DNA of 64,000 nucleotides from Sipunculus nudus. Lineage: Eukaryota; Annelida; Sipuncula; Golfingiida; Sipunculidae. Position 1 is the first letter of the stretch. The number at the start of each line of letters is the position of its first letter. Of this stretch, positions 24,725 to 37,629 are shown piece after piece. Location of the stretch: positions 7,053,900 to 7,117,899 of the forward strand of contig CM049322.1 in assembly GCA_026874595.1 (NCBI GenBank). The letters run 5' to 3'. The translations under genes were made by a program, and so were the position numbers. Under the pieces are notes generated by a model that searched no databases, had not been told where the DNA came from, and worked only from the letters and a program-made list of their open reading frames with translations.

Positions 24725-26415
24725 AATTTGATTGAATGGAAAAAAATGCGTCACGTTTCTTTCACAGTAAATGAGTTATGTTTTGTGTTCTGTTTGCAAG
24801 GCTTAAAATTAACAGTGTAGACGTCAACAATATAATAAAATACACTAAAACCATAACAGATAGTCACATAAACTAATTTCCCCTAAATGTAAATCACGCC
24901 TGTTTTGGGAGCAAGGAACAGCCGAATTTCCCCTGTGTTAGGCCCTGTTTTACTCAGGTGATATAGAATATGCATACTATAGACTTGTGTGTCAATTACA
25001 CTGAATGCAGTTACACTGGTAGCTGTCCGTTTTCATTCTATTTTGATTTCCCACCTTATTAATCAGAGTGGGACATTTTGCCCCGTGTATTACCTAGCAT
25101 CTGAGATAACATGCACGCTTGTTACACGGGAATATGCAAATAGATTTTGATAACTTGACACCCTGGCCATGTTGCTGGAGGCCTGGCTTTAGAAGATCTT
25201 GTATTTCAACATAAACCACTTTATGCTGATGCCTTTTATTGTATAGGAATTATCTGATTTGGTTCACACCTCCGTGCCCTTTAAATGGCTTAGTGTTAAC
25301 AAAATAAATGCATGTGATACGCATCTAGCACTGGGAGGAAACATCCAAAATTCACGTTCAACAAAATATAAAATTGAGCATAATAGCTGAGTAATCTGAA
25401 TTTTGCATATAGTTAACCTCAACTTCAGCTGTAATATTTTTATGAAGACTGCGTGACGTAATTTATTTAGTGACAAAAATTAATATTACAATTGGAATGT
25501 AGTGGGGTCATGTAATACCTTACTTGGCTCAGGGACGCATCCCTGGAATGAAATTGACAACACGCTAGGACCAAGGCTACGAGAACGTGCCCGGAGTGTC
25601 AGGGGTTGAAATGTTTTTTTTTCAGATTATGGCAAAAAATTAATACATGAGCTATCTGTGATGGAAATAGGGAATGGTTACCAAATATTGATGCGGGTTT
25701 ATTCTGTCAGATGAAAACTACTGTTGTTACAATATATTCACAAGTTTGTTTTACATTATTAGCATATTACAGAAAGAGTTGGTCTGTAACTTTTCAGAAA
25801 ATAGCATTCAGCAACTGACAAAGCTGTTAGTTAATGGGTGACAACATTGGTGCGGAAGTTAACCTTAAATAAGTCTATATACAAAATAAGGTATAGTATT
25901 AAAGGTTAGAAAAGCATAAATGATAAAACTCACAATGCATCACTTCAATAAATATAAACAAGATGACGTCTTCATGTAATTTCTTTACGATTTTAATTGT
26001 TGTGGGTAAAACATATATTTCTTAATCACTTATAATATATTCATTTTGTCAACTAGTTGCACAATGGCAAAAGGCTATTTACTAAAAGCTGCTCTACATC
26101 AAGGTTTCCTTAAGGGAAAAAAATCCAAACATGCGGTCCCGGTAAACACATTTCTGTAACGTCAAATAAACGGCATGTAATAAGCAAAATAAAAAGGTAA
26201 GATAACAGTTGTTTAAGAATGCTTTAAAGAATGCACTCAGAATGAAGACCGCTGTACAATATTTGACATACATATACTAGATATCAAGGTGTGTAATCAA
26301 TTATTTTCTCATTAAACCTCATTAATCTAATATTAAGGCTGCCACTGTCTAGAATGTATCGCAAATACAGTGATATATCTGCTGTTCACATGTTGTTTTA
26401 AGAAGGTACACTTAA

Positions 26416-26506
26416 AACCAGACTCTAAAAAAACATATAAATAGTGATTTTACACTTGTAACCAGACTCTATCAAAACATATAAATAATGATTTTACACT
26501 TGTAAC
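26416..26506. repeat. 44-bp tandem duplication
   Basis: AACCAGACTCTA...ACACTTGT is repeated twice at an offset of 44 bases. Confidence 0.85.
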
Positions 26507-26524
26507 GTATATTGTAATATGTTC

Positions 26525-26804
26525 AGGAAATACCGGCTTCAGTGGTCTAGGAGCAAAACACAACCCGAAGCCAGGGGAATATCAGTTCGGATCTCACCAT
26601 ATTAGCTTCATGATTATTTACTGTCGGCCCTTGGGAGAGCGCTCTACAGGCTCAATGGTGAGGCCCAAGGTCGAGCCCCTACATACTTAATGGAAAGGCC
26701 CAGCGTTGGCGCACCACAGGCTTATTCGACAGGTGTGCCAAACACCTTTGATACAAATGATAGAACGCGTGTGTCACTTAGTTCCATACCGAAATGGAAT
26801 CCTG

Positions 26805-26807
<3 letters not shown>
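26525..26807 (+). repeat. GC-richer interspersed repeat, possibly SINE-like
   Basis: Begins with a tRNA A-box-like stretch (TTCAGTGGTCTAGGAGC) and ends at an AT microsatellite. No clear B-box, so the SINE assignment is weak. The open frame at 26690 runs into the microsatellite and is not a gene. Confidence 0.3.
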
Positions 26808-26867
<60 letters not shown>

Positions 26868-26873
26868 GTATAT
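26808..26873. repeat. (TA)n microsatellite
   Basis: TA run with two short interruptions. Confidence 0.95.
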
Positions 26874-26953
26874 AGTTTGAGAAATTATTAAAGATAGAGG
26901 CGGTTACCTCAACTGGAAAAAATATATGTATAGGAAATTTTTAAATTCATATA

Positions 26954-27948
26954 CAGTCGTGACTTGATAATCCGACACTAAATGTAATACGCTAATTTAC
27001 GTCGGATTGCAAGGCTGTCGGACTGTCAAATCAATAAGGTGAAGGAGGGTAAAGATATAATGTGACCTAAATGTTTGCAGGACTTATTATAATTCATTAA
27101 GTAATTTGTTATAATAAACTACGTATATGATATTGTTATGATTAATGTGAATTAGAAAATAAAAACATCCGTCATGGAGTACTGTTTTTATTTCTTATAT
27201 ACGTGTCTATATATACTATGCTCGTCAAGATTGACGACCTATGCAGATTTTACAATTATGATATATGCTTATATTTCTGAACAAACATCAACGTCCCCTG
27301 CAGCGAAGCCCTACTCCTAAATATACCGTAGCCCTGTTTCCATTCCCCAATCGAGTCTCTGAGAGTTACTGGTTTAGGAGGACCATCTTCTCCCTCAGAC
27401 TCGCTGTCACTATCGCCTCCGTCTTCTTTGACCATTGACACAATATCAGCGGCCGTCGGCGTTGCTTCCGCGGGCTCCATGTTGTCTCATACGGCGTATC
27501 GCTCCGCGGTCACGTGGTCCGCACTTTTGAGTGCCTGGAAAAGGTCCCCGACACCGTTCTCCACCTCGGCGTATTCCACACACCGAGACGATCATGTCTG
27601 CCACATACGGATGTAAACTGACTTAATTAGTGAGCCAAGTTGACTCAATAATTGGTTCTCGTGTACAGTTAGAACAATACGCATCGCTGCATTTCACGCC
27701 TAATTGATCAGGGTGCTGTGAGCACGAGCCCGACGACTGACATCAAAGGACAATATACCGGTCGGACTGTCAAGTCAGAAAATACGTCGGTATCCCTGTT
27801 TGTGTCGGGAAATGTCATGTCGGAGTCGGAATCCAAGGCTGTTGGTTTGTCAAGGCTAATTTCTATGGGACCCGTTCGTTTATTGCAAAATACAGTCGGA
27901 TTGTAAGGTTTCCGGATTGTTAAGGGTCGGAATGTCAAGTCGCGACTG
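26954..27948 (-). mobile_element. pogo/Tigger-like DNA transposon, internally deleted
   Basis: 995 bp bounded by imperfect terminal inverted repeats: left CAGTCGTGACTTGATAATCC, right (reverse complement) CAGTCGCGACTTGACATTCC. Each end is flanked by TA, the expected target duplication of Tc1/mariner-pogo elements. Subterminal CGGA-TGTCAA motifs are repeated at both ends. The interior keeps only the C-terminal part of a transposase frame on the minus strand. The element lies in a 2.1-kb segment absent from the homologous region at 45.9 kb. Confidence 0.82.
27256..27590 (-). pseudogene. pogo/Tigger-type transposase, C-terminal remnant
   Basis: The minus-strand frame shows VEYAEVENGVGDLF and HVTAERYAV, then an in-frame stop. 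It continues ADIVSMVKEDGGDSDSESEG and PPKPVTLRDSI to a stop at 27256. An acidic linker followed by a PVT-x-RD helix is typical of the tail of CENP-B/Tigger/jerky-class transposases. The DNA-binding and DDE catalytic regions are missing, so it cannot be active. Confidence 0.6.
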
Positions 27949-29883
27949 TATGTTATCATAATAACAGCAGTTACGTTTACAGGTAACACGAAGACACAGA
28001 CAGAGTAATTGATATACGGATCAACAGACATACAAACGGACAGACTGACCGGCATCCAGGTCCTGTAAGACCCTCTTCATAAAATTATCACTTAAGCAGG
28101 GCAAATATGATAATTAGTACCCCCGATACAAAAACGCAGGGAAATCCCGCATGTTTTCAGTTAATAAGCCCGCAACCCCTTTGCAATATAATTTTATACC
28201 AAAACATGCATTATAGAGCTTGTCATGTGGCACATGTTGAATGTGATTGCCTCCTAACCTACTATTTCATACAGAGATCGTGGAAACGACCACTCCGACA
28301 AATGTCACATTACAAGTTCATACGGGAAGGTGCATACAGGCATACATCTTAATTAACTGGCGGCCATAATGGCTTTTTGGACTGTTTTTTTTTTTCCTTG
28401 TAAGATGTCTCAAATGTAACATACATGCACACGCATAATATGGTGCTTGCATCACCAACTGAACTGTTCCAGTCATATGCACACTTATCTGCTTGACTAC
28501 TCTTTCCTAAAACTCCTAAGCAAGATTTGTGTCGCAAGGGCGCAAGACCCGAAAGACAAGGAGGGCCAAGTGTAAAGTAGGATGAGTCTGATACAGTCAG
28601 TGATATCATATTATAAACCATACATTTTTCTGTCGAAAGGTCATACAAAACACATCTCATACACATCTCATACATCTCATAAACAGGTTTACAAAGCACC
28701 TTTCATTTTTATTATTTCAAATTAAATTCCATATTTAAATATATATGGATTCCACATTACCAATAGTATATATACTTAAATTATATAAAATTATTCCCAT
28801 GCTTTTCTAAATATACAATGTTACTGTATACTATGATTTTTGTTCTTACCTTGTCCCTGTTTACCCAGATGTATAGTATTCTTATATTTATGTTTTCTAC
28901 TCTTTGCTCATTTTTTTCTATATATTTCAATATCCTTGCTAAATCTGTTATTAAATTACTTGTGTTGTGATTATATTCATTTCTACCATAGTATACACAC
29001 ATTTTAAATTAATGTAAAGGTAAGAGTTATAAATGGGAAAGAAAGATTATAAATAAGAAACCATCTAAACAATACCATGTTCAAGGTTAAAACAGACAGG
29101 GTTATTTCATTTGATTTCATCTAATAAACAATCAAAAACACCCAATTGATTTGCTACAAAAATCACTGATGCAATAAGTCAACACCTTCATCGGTACCTT
29201 TCAACTAACTTCAATTTTTGTTTAAATAATAAAATTTGATTTGGAAATAATCATGAAGAATTTAAAAAAAAATAATTATCTTGAATACATTTCCACTTTG
29301 AATACACTCACCGGAAAATATGACACATTCTGAGAACCTAAGCTATTTATCAGATAAAATAATTTAATCGCATCCTGTTCTGACATGCTTCCAACAGGGA
29401 TAATTATGATCAATTACAAGGGATGAAAAAAATCTACAACATTTGTGGCGCCACCTAAATGAGTATGAAATAAATTATCCATGAAATAATTTCAGATAGA
29501 ATACCACCTCTTGTTAAACAATAATTTCGGCTACTAGAAAACAGGTAGAACGTCTTAATCATATTTGACCTAAAAAGTTGGTAAACAACGTCAAAAGAAA
29601 CTCACTATATTTAACAAGAACACCCGCTGTGCCTTACCAATATGTAACCTACAACCGCCTCAGATCTAGAACCCAGGTTATGATGAATCTTCCTTCAGAA
29701 ATGAATTGCACGTACCAACATCATAAATAATATCCGGGTTCAATACAGAATAGTTAGCTACCGAGATGGTTCAGAGACTTATTGAGTATATGATAAACAA
29801 TTCCATAACGAAGCAGGTAAACGCTGTTGATTTAGTCAAAAAAAGTAGTTAAACCTTGATCATCATATATGATCATTTATCAG

Positions 29884-31732
29884 TCATATTTCATACTTCC
29901 ATACTATATCTGATGGCCATTTTCGCCATCCTTTGATATCCAGACTTTTTTTCTCTGACAACTTCTGATAGGGACGATAATTTTTACTAAGCAGCAAGCT
30001 TATCATGTCTTCGATCAGCTTTTCTTCTTTCGAGAGGTCAACACCTTCGGTTATTTTAAGTTTATCTGCTCTCTGTAACGTCCACTCCATAAAAATTACA
30101 GGTATAAAGATATTGTCCAGTAAGGCAGATGCCTTACGAAACGCAATATGTTCATAGCCTTGTATGTCTATCTTCATGATTGCTCTTTTTGTTCGCACTT
30201 TGCTCACCAAGTCGTCAAGGAGTATAGATTTTACCTGAATACCTGAGGAGACGTGCTCTTTACAATTTCCGAGACAAGCAACCCCTTCCATATTGACTCT
30301 TGTATCACCTTGATTGTAGGGATGCTTTAGGATTGACCCAACACCTCTGTTGTCTGACACGGCGTTCTCTAAAAGTGTCACGAGGTTTTCAAATTTGTTC
30401 AGCTGGATAGACTTCTTCAGCCTCAATATGTTGTCTTCCAGCGGTTCGATGGCGACAACTTCTCTTCCGAGTGCTGCTGCATAAAGAGAATAAAATCCAA
30501 TGTTGGCCCCGACATCTATCAAGCCTAGCGTTTCATCCCGTTTCAAGAGTGCGCGCATTTCTTTCAATATTTCTGTTTCCCATGACCCTTTCGTTGCAAG
30601 AAATTTTGATACATAAATATCTTTTTTCAATTCGTGAATGCAGATCGTGAATAATGGATTGGTTTTTGTTTGTAAGCACGTGATATTTAACAGCCTAACA
30701 TCTACAGCCTTCTCATGATTCCTTGTTTCTCCCACATTAGAACCAGATACATAGAGGTATAACAATACCACAAGTACCATCACCGTTATCACAATAAAAC
30801 GACCTGCAAAGAATTAAAGAGATCTCAAAATTAGTCATAGTCATTCCTCCCTGCAGCACACACAATAAAAAAAACAATTGGCAAATTCTAAATGTTGACT
30901 ATTGATGAGTCAGGCCGCGGTTACAATGCACCAAATCGATCATAAATAAAGTTAATTCAGGCATTTATTAAACAGTTTGTTATTGCTATATCATCATTGT
31001 AAACGAATGTCTATAAGTGCTTATCGTTTTGCGTAAATTTCATTAAATTGTTCAATATTTTGTTATGTGTCATTCTTATATTTTATTTCTTATACGCGAA
31101 TTTGAAATATTTATCAGCTTTCTCAACACATTGTGCCTGTTATATAAATAAACAAACGTGACAAGGAAAATATTTGCAATAAGGTGAAACTGTCATTATT
31201 ACAAGAGAAACGGCCTGTGGAGTAAAAAAAAAATTTCTATATCTCAATGTATAATATAACTAATTTCAGAATTTTAAATTTAAGTATGGTCTACATCATG
31301 CATACCTGTGAAAAAGTATTTCTATATTATGTACTGCAGTACACAGTAAACTTTTTTCCTGGATCATATCAAAATGAATATTACATTTTATAAAATAATT
31401 TTATATCTAAGAATAAACTTTTAAAAGCACTTTAAATGTATTATTTCTAACATATATAAGAACGTTTTGTTATACTTGATTAAAAGCTGCCATTTCCAGT
31501 TAATAATTGTTTCGTGTTTAATACTAGGTGATGTTGTCATGTCCGCCTCATTAGTTGGAAAAACAAAATCTTTCTTTTTTACATGGTGTCATTATATGTT
31601 GAACATATACAGACAAATAATATCCTTATCAGTAGTGCCTTTCATACTTAATATTTTGATAATAATAGAAAAAAAATTACCTCTGTTGTTCCTCATCTTT
31701 GAGCATCTGATCGAGGTATATGCCTCGTGTAT
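29884..31732 (-). CDS. FkbM-family methyltransferase with N-terminal signal anchor, 2 exons
   Basis: Exon 1 is 31732-31681, preceded by acceptor ATTATCTTTTCAG and followed by donor GTAATT. Its ATG at 31696 gives MRNNRG, with the last codon split in phase 1. Exon 2 is 30803-29884, ending in TGA. The 311-residue product has basic residues, then a membrane anchor (about 8-24, ending VVLLYLYV), so it is predicted type II with a lumenal catalytic domain. SAM-binding motif DVGANIG is at 102-108, the acidic loop VAIEPL at 122-127, the FkbM motif KIDIQGYE at 216-223 and PVIFMEW at 240-246. All core elements are intact. By family it should be a SAM-dependent methyltransferase, often acting on sugars or small molecules; the substrate is unknown. 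A possible 5' UTR exon ends at a GTAAGA donor near 34789. The exon 1 ATG is preferred because the exon 2 frame runs open to its acceptor and the anchor spans the junction. Confidence 0.9.
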
Positions 31733-32817
31733 CTGAAAAGATAATCAGGTCAAATTATTGAAATGATTGACAAATGATGCGCTTTGTGTCTACAAAACTT
31801 ACTGTCCGAGAGAAAAGACATTCTCGGGTGTTGAATCTGTGATCCGCCTAAATCTGAGATTTGCCCCTTAAATCATGTTTAATGCTTACGGGCATCAAAA
31901 CAAAATCCTTCCTTATAGAGACAGGACGTTGCCTGCTGCCGTATGTTTCTTCCCACCAAGAAATATGTAAAATTAGATTCACGATAAATCAACTCCCGCT
32001 AGTTAACCATTAACTCTAATGACGGAACCTTACCGCCTTGCCTACGCAAACATTCGAATCCGTAGCAAATAAATCATAACATCTATAGGCTTACAGGCGT
32101 ACAAAGTTCAATTACTCAAGATAACATCCAAAGGCCACATAAAATTAGATATATGCTTACAATAGCCAGGAAGACTAATATAATTGTAGTTACATATAGG
32201 ATAAAAGCACCAAATGTCTACCCAACATAATTCTATTTGATGTCCATCATCAGACAAAGCCCATCTTTTTTTTCAAGATTGAACGTTTATCTTTGCACAC
32301 AAATGATATAACGATGTGTTCGTGGTTATAAATCATTATGGGCTTCAGCCAGAGCAGGTTAGGTAAGAACCAGTAATTTATTTTATCCATAGTCCCCATC
32401 AATGAACTTCCAACTTTGAAAATTGATATATTTTTCGACGAAAAAGAAGAAGATAAACTTGTTATGCATGACTAACTGGGCCAAAGTCAATGTGTTGATT
32501 ATAACAGAAACGGGTTAAGCCATTAATTAAAGTAAGATAATTATATATAAGTGTTATATATGACTTATTGAAGACATAGCTACACTTTCGACTATTTTAA
32601 ATACTCATTTATCTGCCTGTAAAGTCATCTGCCTACTCTTTAAACCTCTCTCTCCTCGATGTGAGGCAGAGGAATTTACTAATTTATTTATATTGTGTTT
32701 AACTAGAAAAGCAAATAGGAAACATTGAGGTAAAATAAATTAATATAAATGTGCAAAAACCCAAAGAAGTGTTGTAAATGATTTTAACCTGAAGAAAAAT
32801 TTAAATTTAGTTATAAT

Positions 32818-33020
32818 GCTGCCCAACAGATGGGATGGGCTACTTGACACATATATTTATATTTATGTGTATTCTTTAAAATGCTCCAACATATGGCGCA
32901 GGCTTTTTTACTTTATATATGTTTACATTTATATTTATTTACATAATTTTCCAACAGATGATGCAGGGTACGTTACATTATATATATTAATAATCATGTT
33001 CATTTACATAATATTCCAAC
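32818..33020. repeat. Degenerate ~64-bp tandem repeat
   Basis: The motif CAACAGATGGCGCAGGCTAC recurs at 32825, 32887 and 32953, each followed by a T/A-rich stretch. The same motif appears twice more at 36.62 and 36.68 kb. Confidence 0.65.
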
Positions 33021-33611
33021 TGATTCCAACTATATGTTTATATTCTTAATTATTTGACGTATTTTTTGTTGTTGTTTATTTAAAGTGGAAGTATTCCCAT
33101 TCATATATATATATATCAAACAATGAAACCCTAATACAAACATAATGAACATACATAAAAAAAATCCACTTAACACATTCACTGCCAAGCCCATGTTCAC
33201 CCCCAGTGCCAGGGCCATACACAGGGACCCCAGAAGCTCCTAGAGCTGTAGTGGTACCAAGACTAGGTGCTAATTACCTGATAAGAAGGTGTGACCTCGG
33301 ATAACACAGGGGCAATAAAACTCGGGGAAGGTGTGAAGTTGGGCATGCCCTGAGCCAAATGACCGCGATACTAGTCAAGGCATGGCTCCGGTGGACTGGT
33401 CTCATAGCGTCTACGGTGACACCATCATAAAGCTAACAACTGATTCAAATAAAGATTTATATTTGTAAATGATGAACTAATTGAAAATGTGATTTTTGGC
33501 ACGAATGCTGATTTGGGAATAGTCAAATGACTAAGAGGCACTGTCGAATATAGGCCGATGTCTGATCAAAATAAATTTTATACAATATTAGTATAAACAC
33601 TATCGCCGCTA

Positions 33612-33705
33612 ATAGATAAAGAATGGCGCAGTGGTTAAAACAGGTGGTACGTAAGTATGACACGGCTGACAGCGTGAGTTCGAACCCGCGCGAATTTTTT
33701 TTTTT
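33612..33705 (+). repeat. tRNA-derived SINE head with T-rich tail
   Basis: A-box-like TGGCGCAGTGGTTAA and B-box GAGTTCGAACCC are correctly spaced, followed by a run of T. No plausible acceptor stem, so not a working tRNA. It is nested in the piggyBac-like element. Confidence 0.5.
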
Positions 33706-33962
33706 TTTACAAAAATGTAATTTTGGTGCTCAGACATACATTTTTACACTTTCATAATGATAACAGCGTTTGTACCAATCAATATAATTTAAAAAAAAAA
33801 TTAATTTAACTTAAAACATGTAATTTTCAAACATAGTCATAGGCAGTTTATATATACCGACATGCTTGAGCCTTGATGCGCAGTTGACCTCGTCATTCTA
33901 ACAGTCACGAGTAACACGGAGATTATTTCAGTTTTGCAATTTACGAGCACTTGTTTGTGAAG

Positions 33963-33965
33963 TTA

Positions 33966-34054
<89 letters not shown>

Positions 34055-34058
34055 TAAA
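33963..34058. repeat. Long (AT)n with palindromic borders
   Basis: AT run of about 85 bases bounded by TTACTAAT on the left and ATTAGTAA on the right, so the whole block is one large palindrome. Confidence 0.9.
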
Positions 34059-34683
34059 TAAGGGACAAGAAATCAGCCGAAAGAATCATTTGCAGCCGCG
34101 TTCTGATTACACTGCCGAACTGTGCGTCAATCACGGGCACGCGCCTATTGTTGTTGATTGCGCAATACCCTGTCCTCGCGGGGCAATAAACCTGAACGAC
34201 CTCACGCCTCGCTATCTTGAGTTCACACCTAAGGTGCGATCTATTACACCTCGGCCTCCCAACCGGGTTTGTCGTAAATAAGTGGCCAAAACATGTTCTA
34301 ACATAAAACTAGCTAAATATTTTTACGATCCTTCTTTTCGTTTTATTCAAAGTATTATTCTTACAATGAATCAACTTCAAACTGTAGCGCGTCGTAAAGT
34401 TATTTCACGGCAATGGACCGGAGCCGTGAATTTTGTCACCATCTACACATCTTTCCTGCTTTCGAATGATGCAGCACACTGTTGAATAACAAATAGTTCA
34501 TTTTCATACTGCGAAATTATTTTATAAATGCACTACTACTCATCTGCAAAGAATTTATTGAAACATTTATGAGAATTCCTGCCGAAAATGGATTATAAAT
34601 AAATGACGTGTATACACGTGCTTGGCACTGTGGGAATCAAAATAAACGACGTGTATACATGTCATTGGCAGCGAATGTGTTAA

Positions 34684-37629
34684 TCAATCAATAAATTATA
34701 ATTATAACAAATCTAAAGCCATATACGTACGGTACATGATACCCTTACATGCAATTCACCAAATATATACGTATTCATACACTCTTACCTGGGCACGGAG
34801 TCAGAACGTGTTTTCGGCTTTATAACCTAATGGTAGTATGAAACAAATTTATGAACAACAAATTATTAGAGGAAACCTAAAAGAAGCATGCGCGTGGCAT
34901 CATTAATAAAAAAAACATATCAAGCCCCTAAAATTACTTACTTAAGAAATACGTAATATTATCCTTCAATACCATATGAAGTGCTCTATTAAATCCCAAA
35001 ATAAGTACAAGCCCCATACATATATCAAATAAGCATGCCCCCTAACAACCCAAGAAACCTCCCCAAATAAAGTTAAAAAAAAAACAACACCGAAGTGTTA
35101 ATGGTAAAGACCCGTTACCAAAATTAAATCAGATTTATACATCTTGGAATATAGTCAGATACACAGACAAAGAGTATAACATAAACCAACCCAACTGTAG
35201 CCCAGCCACTAACTTAACATATACCAATACCAAACCTATTCTTTATCATTAACCAAAATAACTAAATGTAATAAATATGAAAACTATCTCAAAATGAGAT
35301 AAAACCTTGGGCTTTACTAAGAAAAGCTTACCGTTTGAACAACCGTCTTCACATAATAGTATTCAATTGTATTCTTAATGGTAATAACCGAAATGTAGGT
35401 ATAGCCCAAGGACATATACAAGCGTTTCATAATTATCAGAAAGAATCATTTTTATTATTATCATTCTTGCAAGACACTAAAAGATCCCATTAATCACGAA
35501 ATATTCCTTAACCGTGCCTTCTCTCTCGCTCTCTTCTGCGTAATATATTGTAGTATTCATCTTTAATACACTGTTAATTACATTAAAAAAAAAAACAATC
35601 TATCTACAATGGTACAGAAACAATACTCTTATTTTCTGGTTGGTCTGATGAAATTCTCATACAGTTCCTTCAACCTGTGCCCAAATTAAAAAAAAGACTA
35701 CAATTCAATTAGATTGTTTTACCTGGAACTTCCCTGAACTATACATTTACCTCCTTCCAAAATTAAATGGCCAAAGGACAGTCTGAAAAAAATATGCAAG
35801 TTTGTTTCCGAACTACACGTTACAAGAAATTAGTTTTAAAATGCTACACTTTACTAGAAAATCCTAACTTGGCAATGCTAAATTTAGAAAAAAAACTATA
35901 CGTCTAGATGGTACCTGTCATACAGCTCTTTGTAATTGTGCAGTTCTTAAATATATGTTTACATTCCACATCATGACTGAAAGGATCTTGCCACTAATTG
36001 ACTCAGTTTGATACGGTAACATCAATCAAAATATTATAATATTTTTTACATGTAAAGCAATCAATTTTAAAGAAGCCATTATGTTTGCGAAGCCAGACTA
36101 ATATCATTCCCCTGAGTAATATAGAAATACATGATTCTGGAACTTCTTTTGTCAATACTTCCTTTTTAATCCTATACCGTGAAATTATCTCCTCAACCCT
36201 ACGAAATAATCCCACCCGTCTGTACCATATATTCCTTATTTTCCTGCATCCTTTAACAAGAAAATCATGCAAAACCATAATTTTCCTTTGTATTTCTACA
36301 ATCTTTGATTAAAAAATAATCTAATACAGCTATCTTATTAAAAGCTACTACTCGGTGGCGCATATTAATTTTCTCTCACGTTTTTAACATTTTCCTGTAA
36401 ATTAATGATTGATCCTTAAATTCTGAGCATTAATATCACAAACACAAGATAAAACATCTCTCTTAACAGCCAGCGCTAAACCTTTATAACTGCCAATATA
36501 TACTCTTCTAAACACTTTCATTTATAAGCCACATATATAACCTTATATAAATAGAGCGCTCTCTGTGCAAATATTTTTGAACGAACATTTTTTAACATAA
36601 CATAACATAATGTTCGATCAGATGCTGCAAGCAACTTGACATAATACATGTACATATTAATATTAAGGGTACACAATTTGCCGACAGATGGCGCAGGCTA
36701 CTTGACATGACCTGAATCTATTTAATTATATGTGTATATTCTTTTCATATAAGACTCGGATATACCTAGTTATTTTCAACATTTGTGTTTTCTCAATTTG
36801 TTTTTCATTAAGTATTAATAATTAATTTAAAGTAATTATGAGTATGGGTGTATAAATGAAAAGGACATGCAAACATATACGTATTGGTAGATCAAGAGCA
36901 ACCCACCCTTGGTTTATAAATGTGTGTGTATGTGTGATTGTTTAGGTAAACGAGACATCTCTTTCCTCACACACACAGTTCCACTGATGATAAAAATACC
37001 CAATTATCTCTTGTAGAGAATATAAGAATAATGTTATTCATTAACAAGTGGTATACAGTCAGAAAATTATACTTGTTTACTGAAGTTCCAAATGATGACT
37101 ACTGTGAAAGTACCTTAGAGAAGGCAGAATGATAAGAGGAATAAAGCACTTTCATCCTCTTCTTCTGTCATATTACTATTGTAATTTAGCTATATTTCAT
37201 GTTTAATATTATGATGCAAGAAGAATCAATGAAAGAAAGATCCATAGAGGAAATGACGGAGATCATAAGTGCAATCATTTTTAAACTGGATGAAATATTT
37301 ATCATATCAATCTGTGTAAAAATATAAGGTTTACTTTTATTCTGCGTCCAATGGTGGAATTCAAAGAGGGCAGGTCTATGTTTCTTGTTTTATGTCGATC
37401 GTATGTTGAATATGTTGCATCTTCTAAAGTCATATCGCTGCCATTTCCTTGCATGTGACAATAACACAATAAGAAAAATGAGGGCTGTCTCTAAAAAGTT
37501 GCCATAATGTCCAAAGAACACGTATTGATATGGTGAGGTTATATATCAAACGGCCAGGTATGTCCTCGAAAGGATACAAGTACCTGGGCCCAATCTACTC
37601 GAGGACGACAGAATTGTGTCCGATTAATA
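34684..37629. other. AT-rich region, no supportable gene
   Basis: A donor-like CCCAG/GTAAGA at 34789 (minus) may end an untranslated FkbM exon. Minus-strand 36003-36278 is open (EVLTKEVPESCISILL) and may be a scrap of a non-LTR retrotransposon, but I cannot support a family. Two copies of the CAGATGGCGCAGG motif occur at 36.62-36.70 kb. Confidence 0.4.

Larger units (their letters stand above)
25690..32110. repeat. Diverged segmental duplication around FkbM, copy 1
   Basis: 25.8-26.35 and 28.57-29.8 kb align with 45.25-45.9 and 45.98-47.24 kb. 30.6-32.1 kb aligns with 37.6-39.25 kb. 32.00-32.10 kb also matches 47.52-47.62 kb. Copy 1 alone carries the 26.4-28.56 kb insert with the pogo-like element and keeps the intact methyltransferase. 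Confidence 0.7.
33174..34679. mobile_element. Non-autonomous piggyBac-like transposon
   Basis: 1506 bp flanked by TTAA on both sides (33170-33173 and 34680-34683). Terminal inverted repeats match at 14 of 15 positions: CACATTCACTGCCAA against CACATTCGCTGCCAA. A second GTGTATAC...CTTGGCACTG block lies inside the right end. TTAA target sites with ends of this type are characteristic of piggyBac elements. No transposase is readable. The interior holds a tRNA-like SINE head (33.61-33.69 kb), a very long AT palindrome (33968-34052) and a GC-richer block at 34.08-34.45 kb. Confidence 0.75.

Noticed and set aside
28349-28699. 116-codon minus-strand frame
   Set aside because: Another frame across the same stretch is equally open, there is no motif, and the 3' part aligns with non-coding DNA of the duplicated segment near 46.0 kb.
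33612-33690. tRNA gene
   Set aside because: A- and B-boxes are present but there is no acceptor stem, and a T run follows at once; SINE head preferred.
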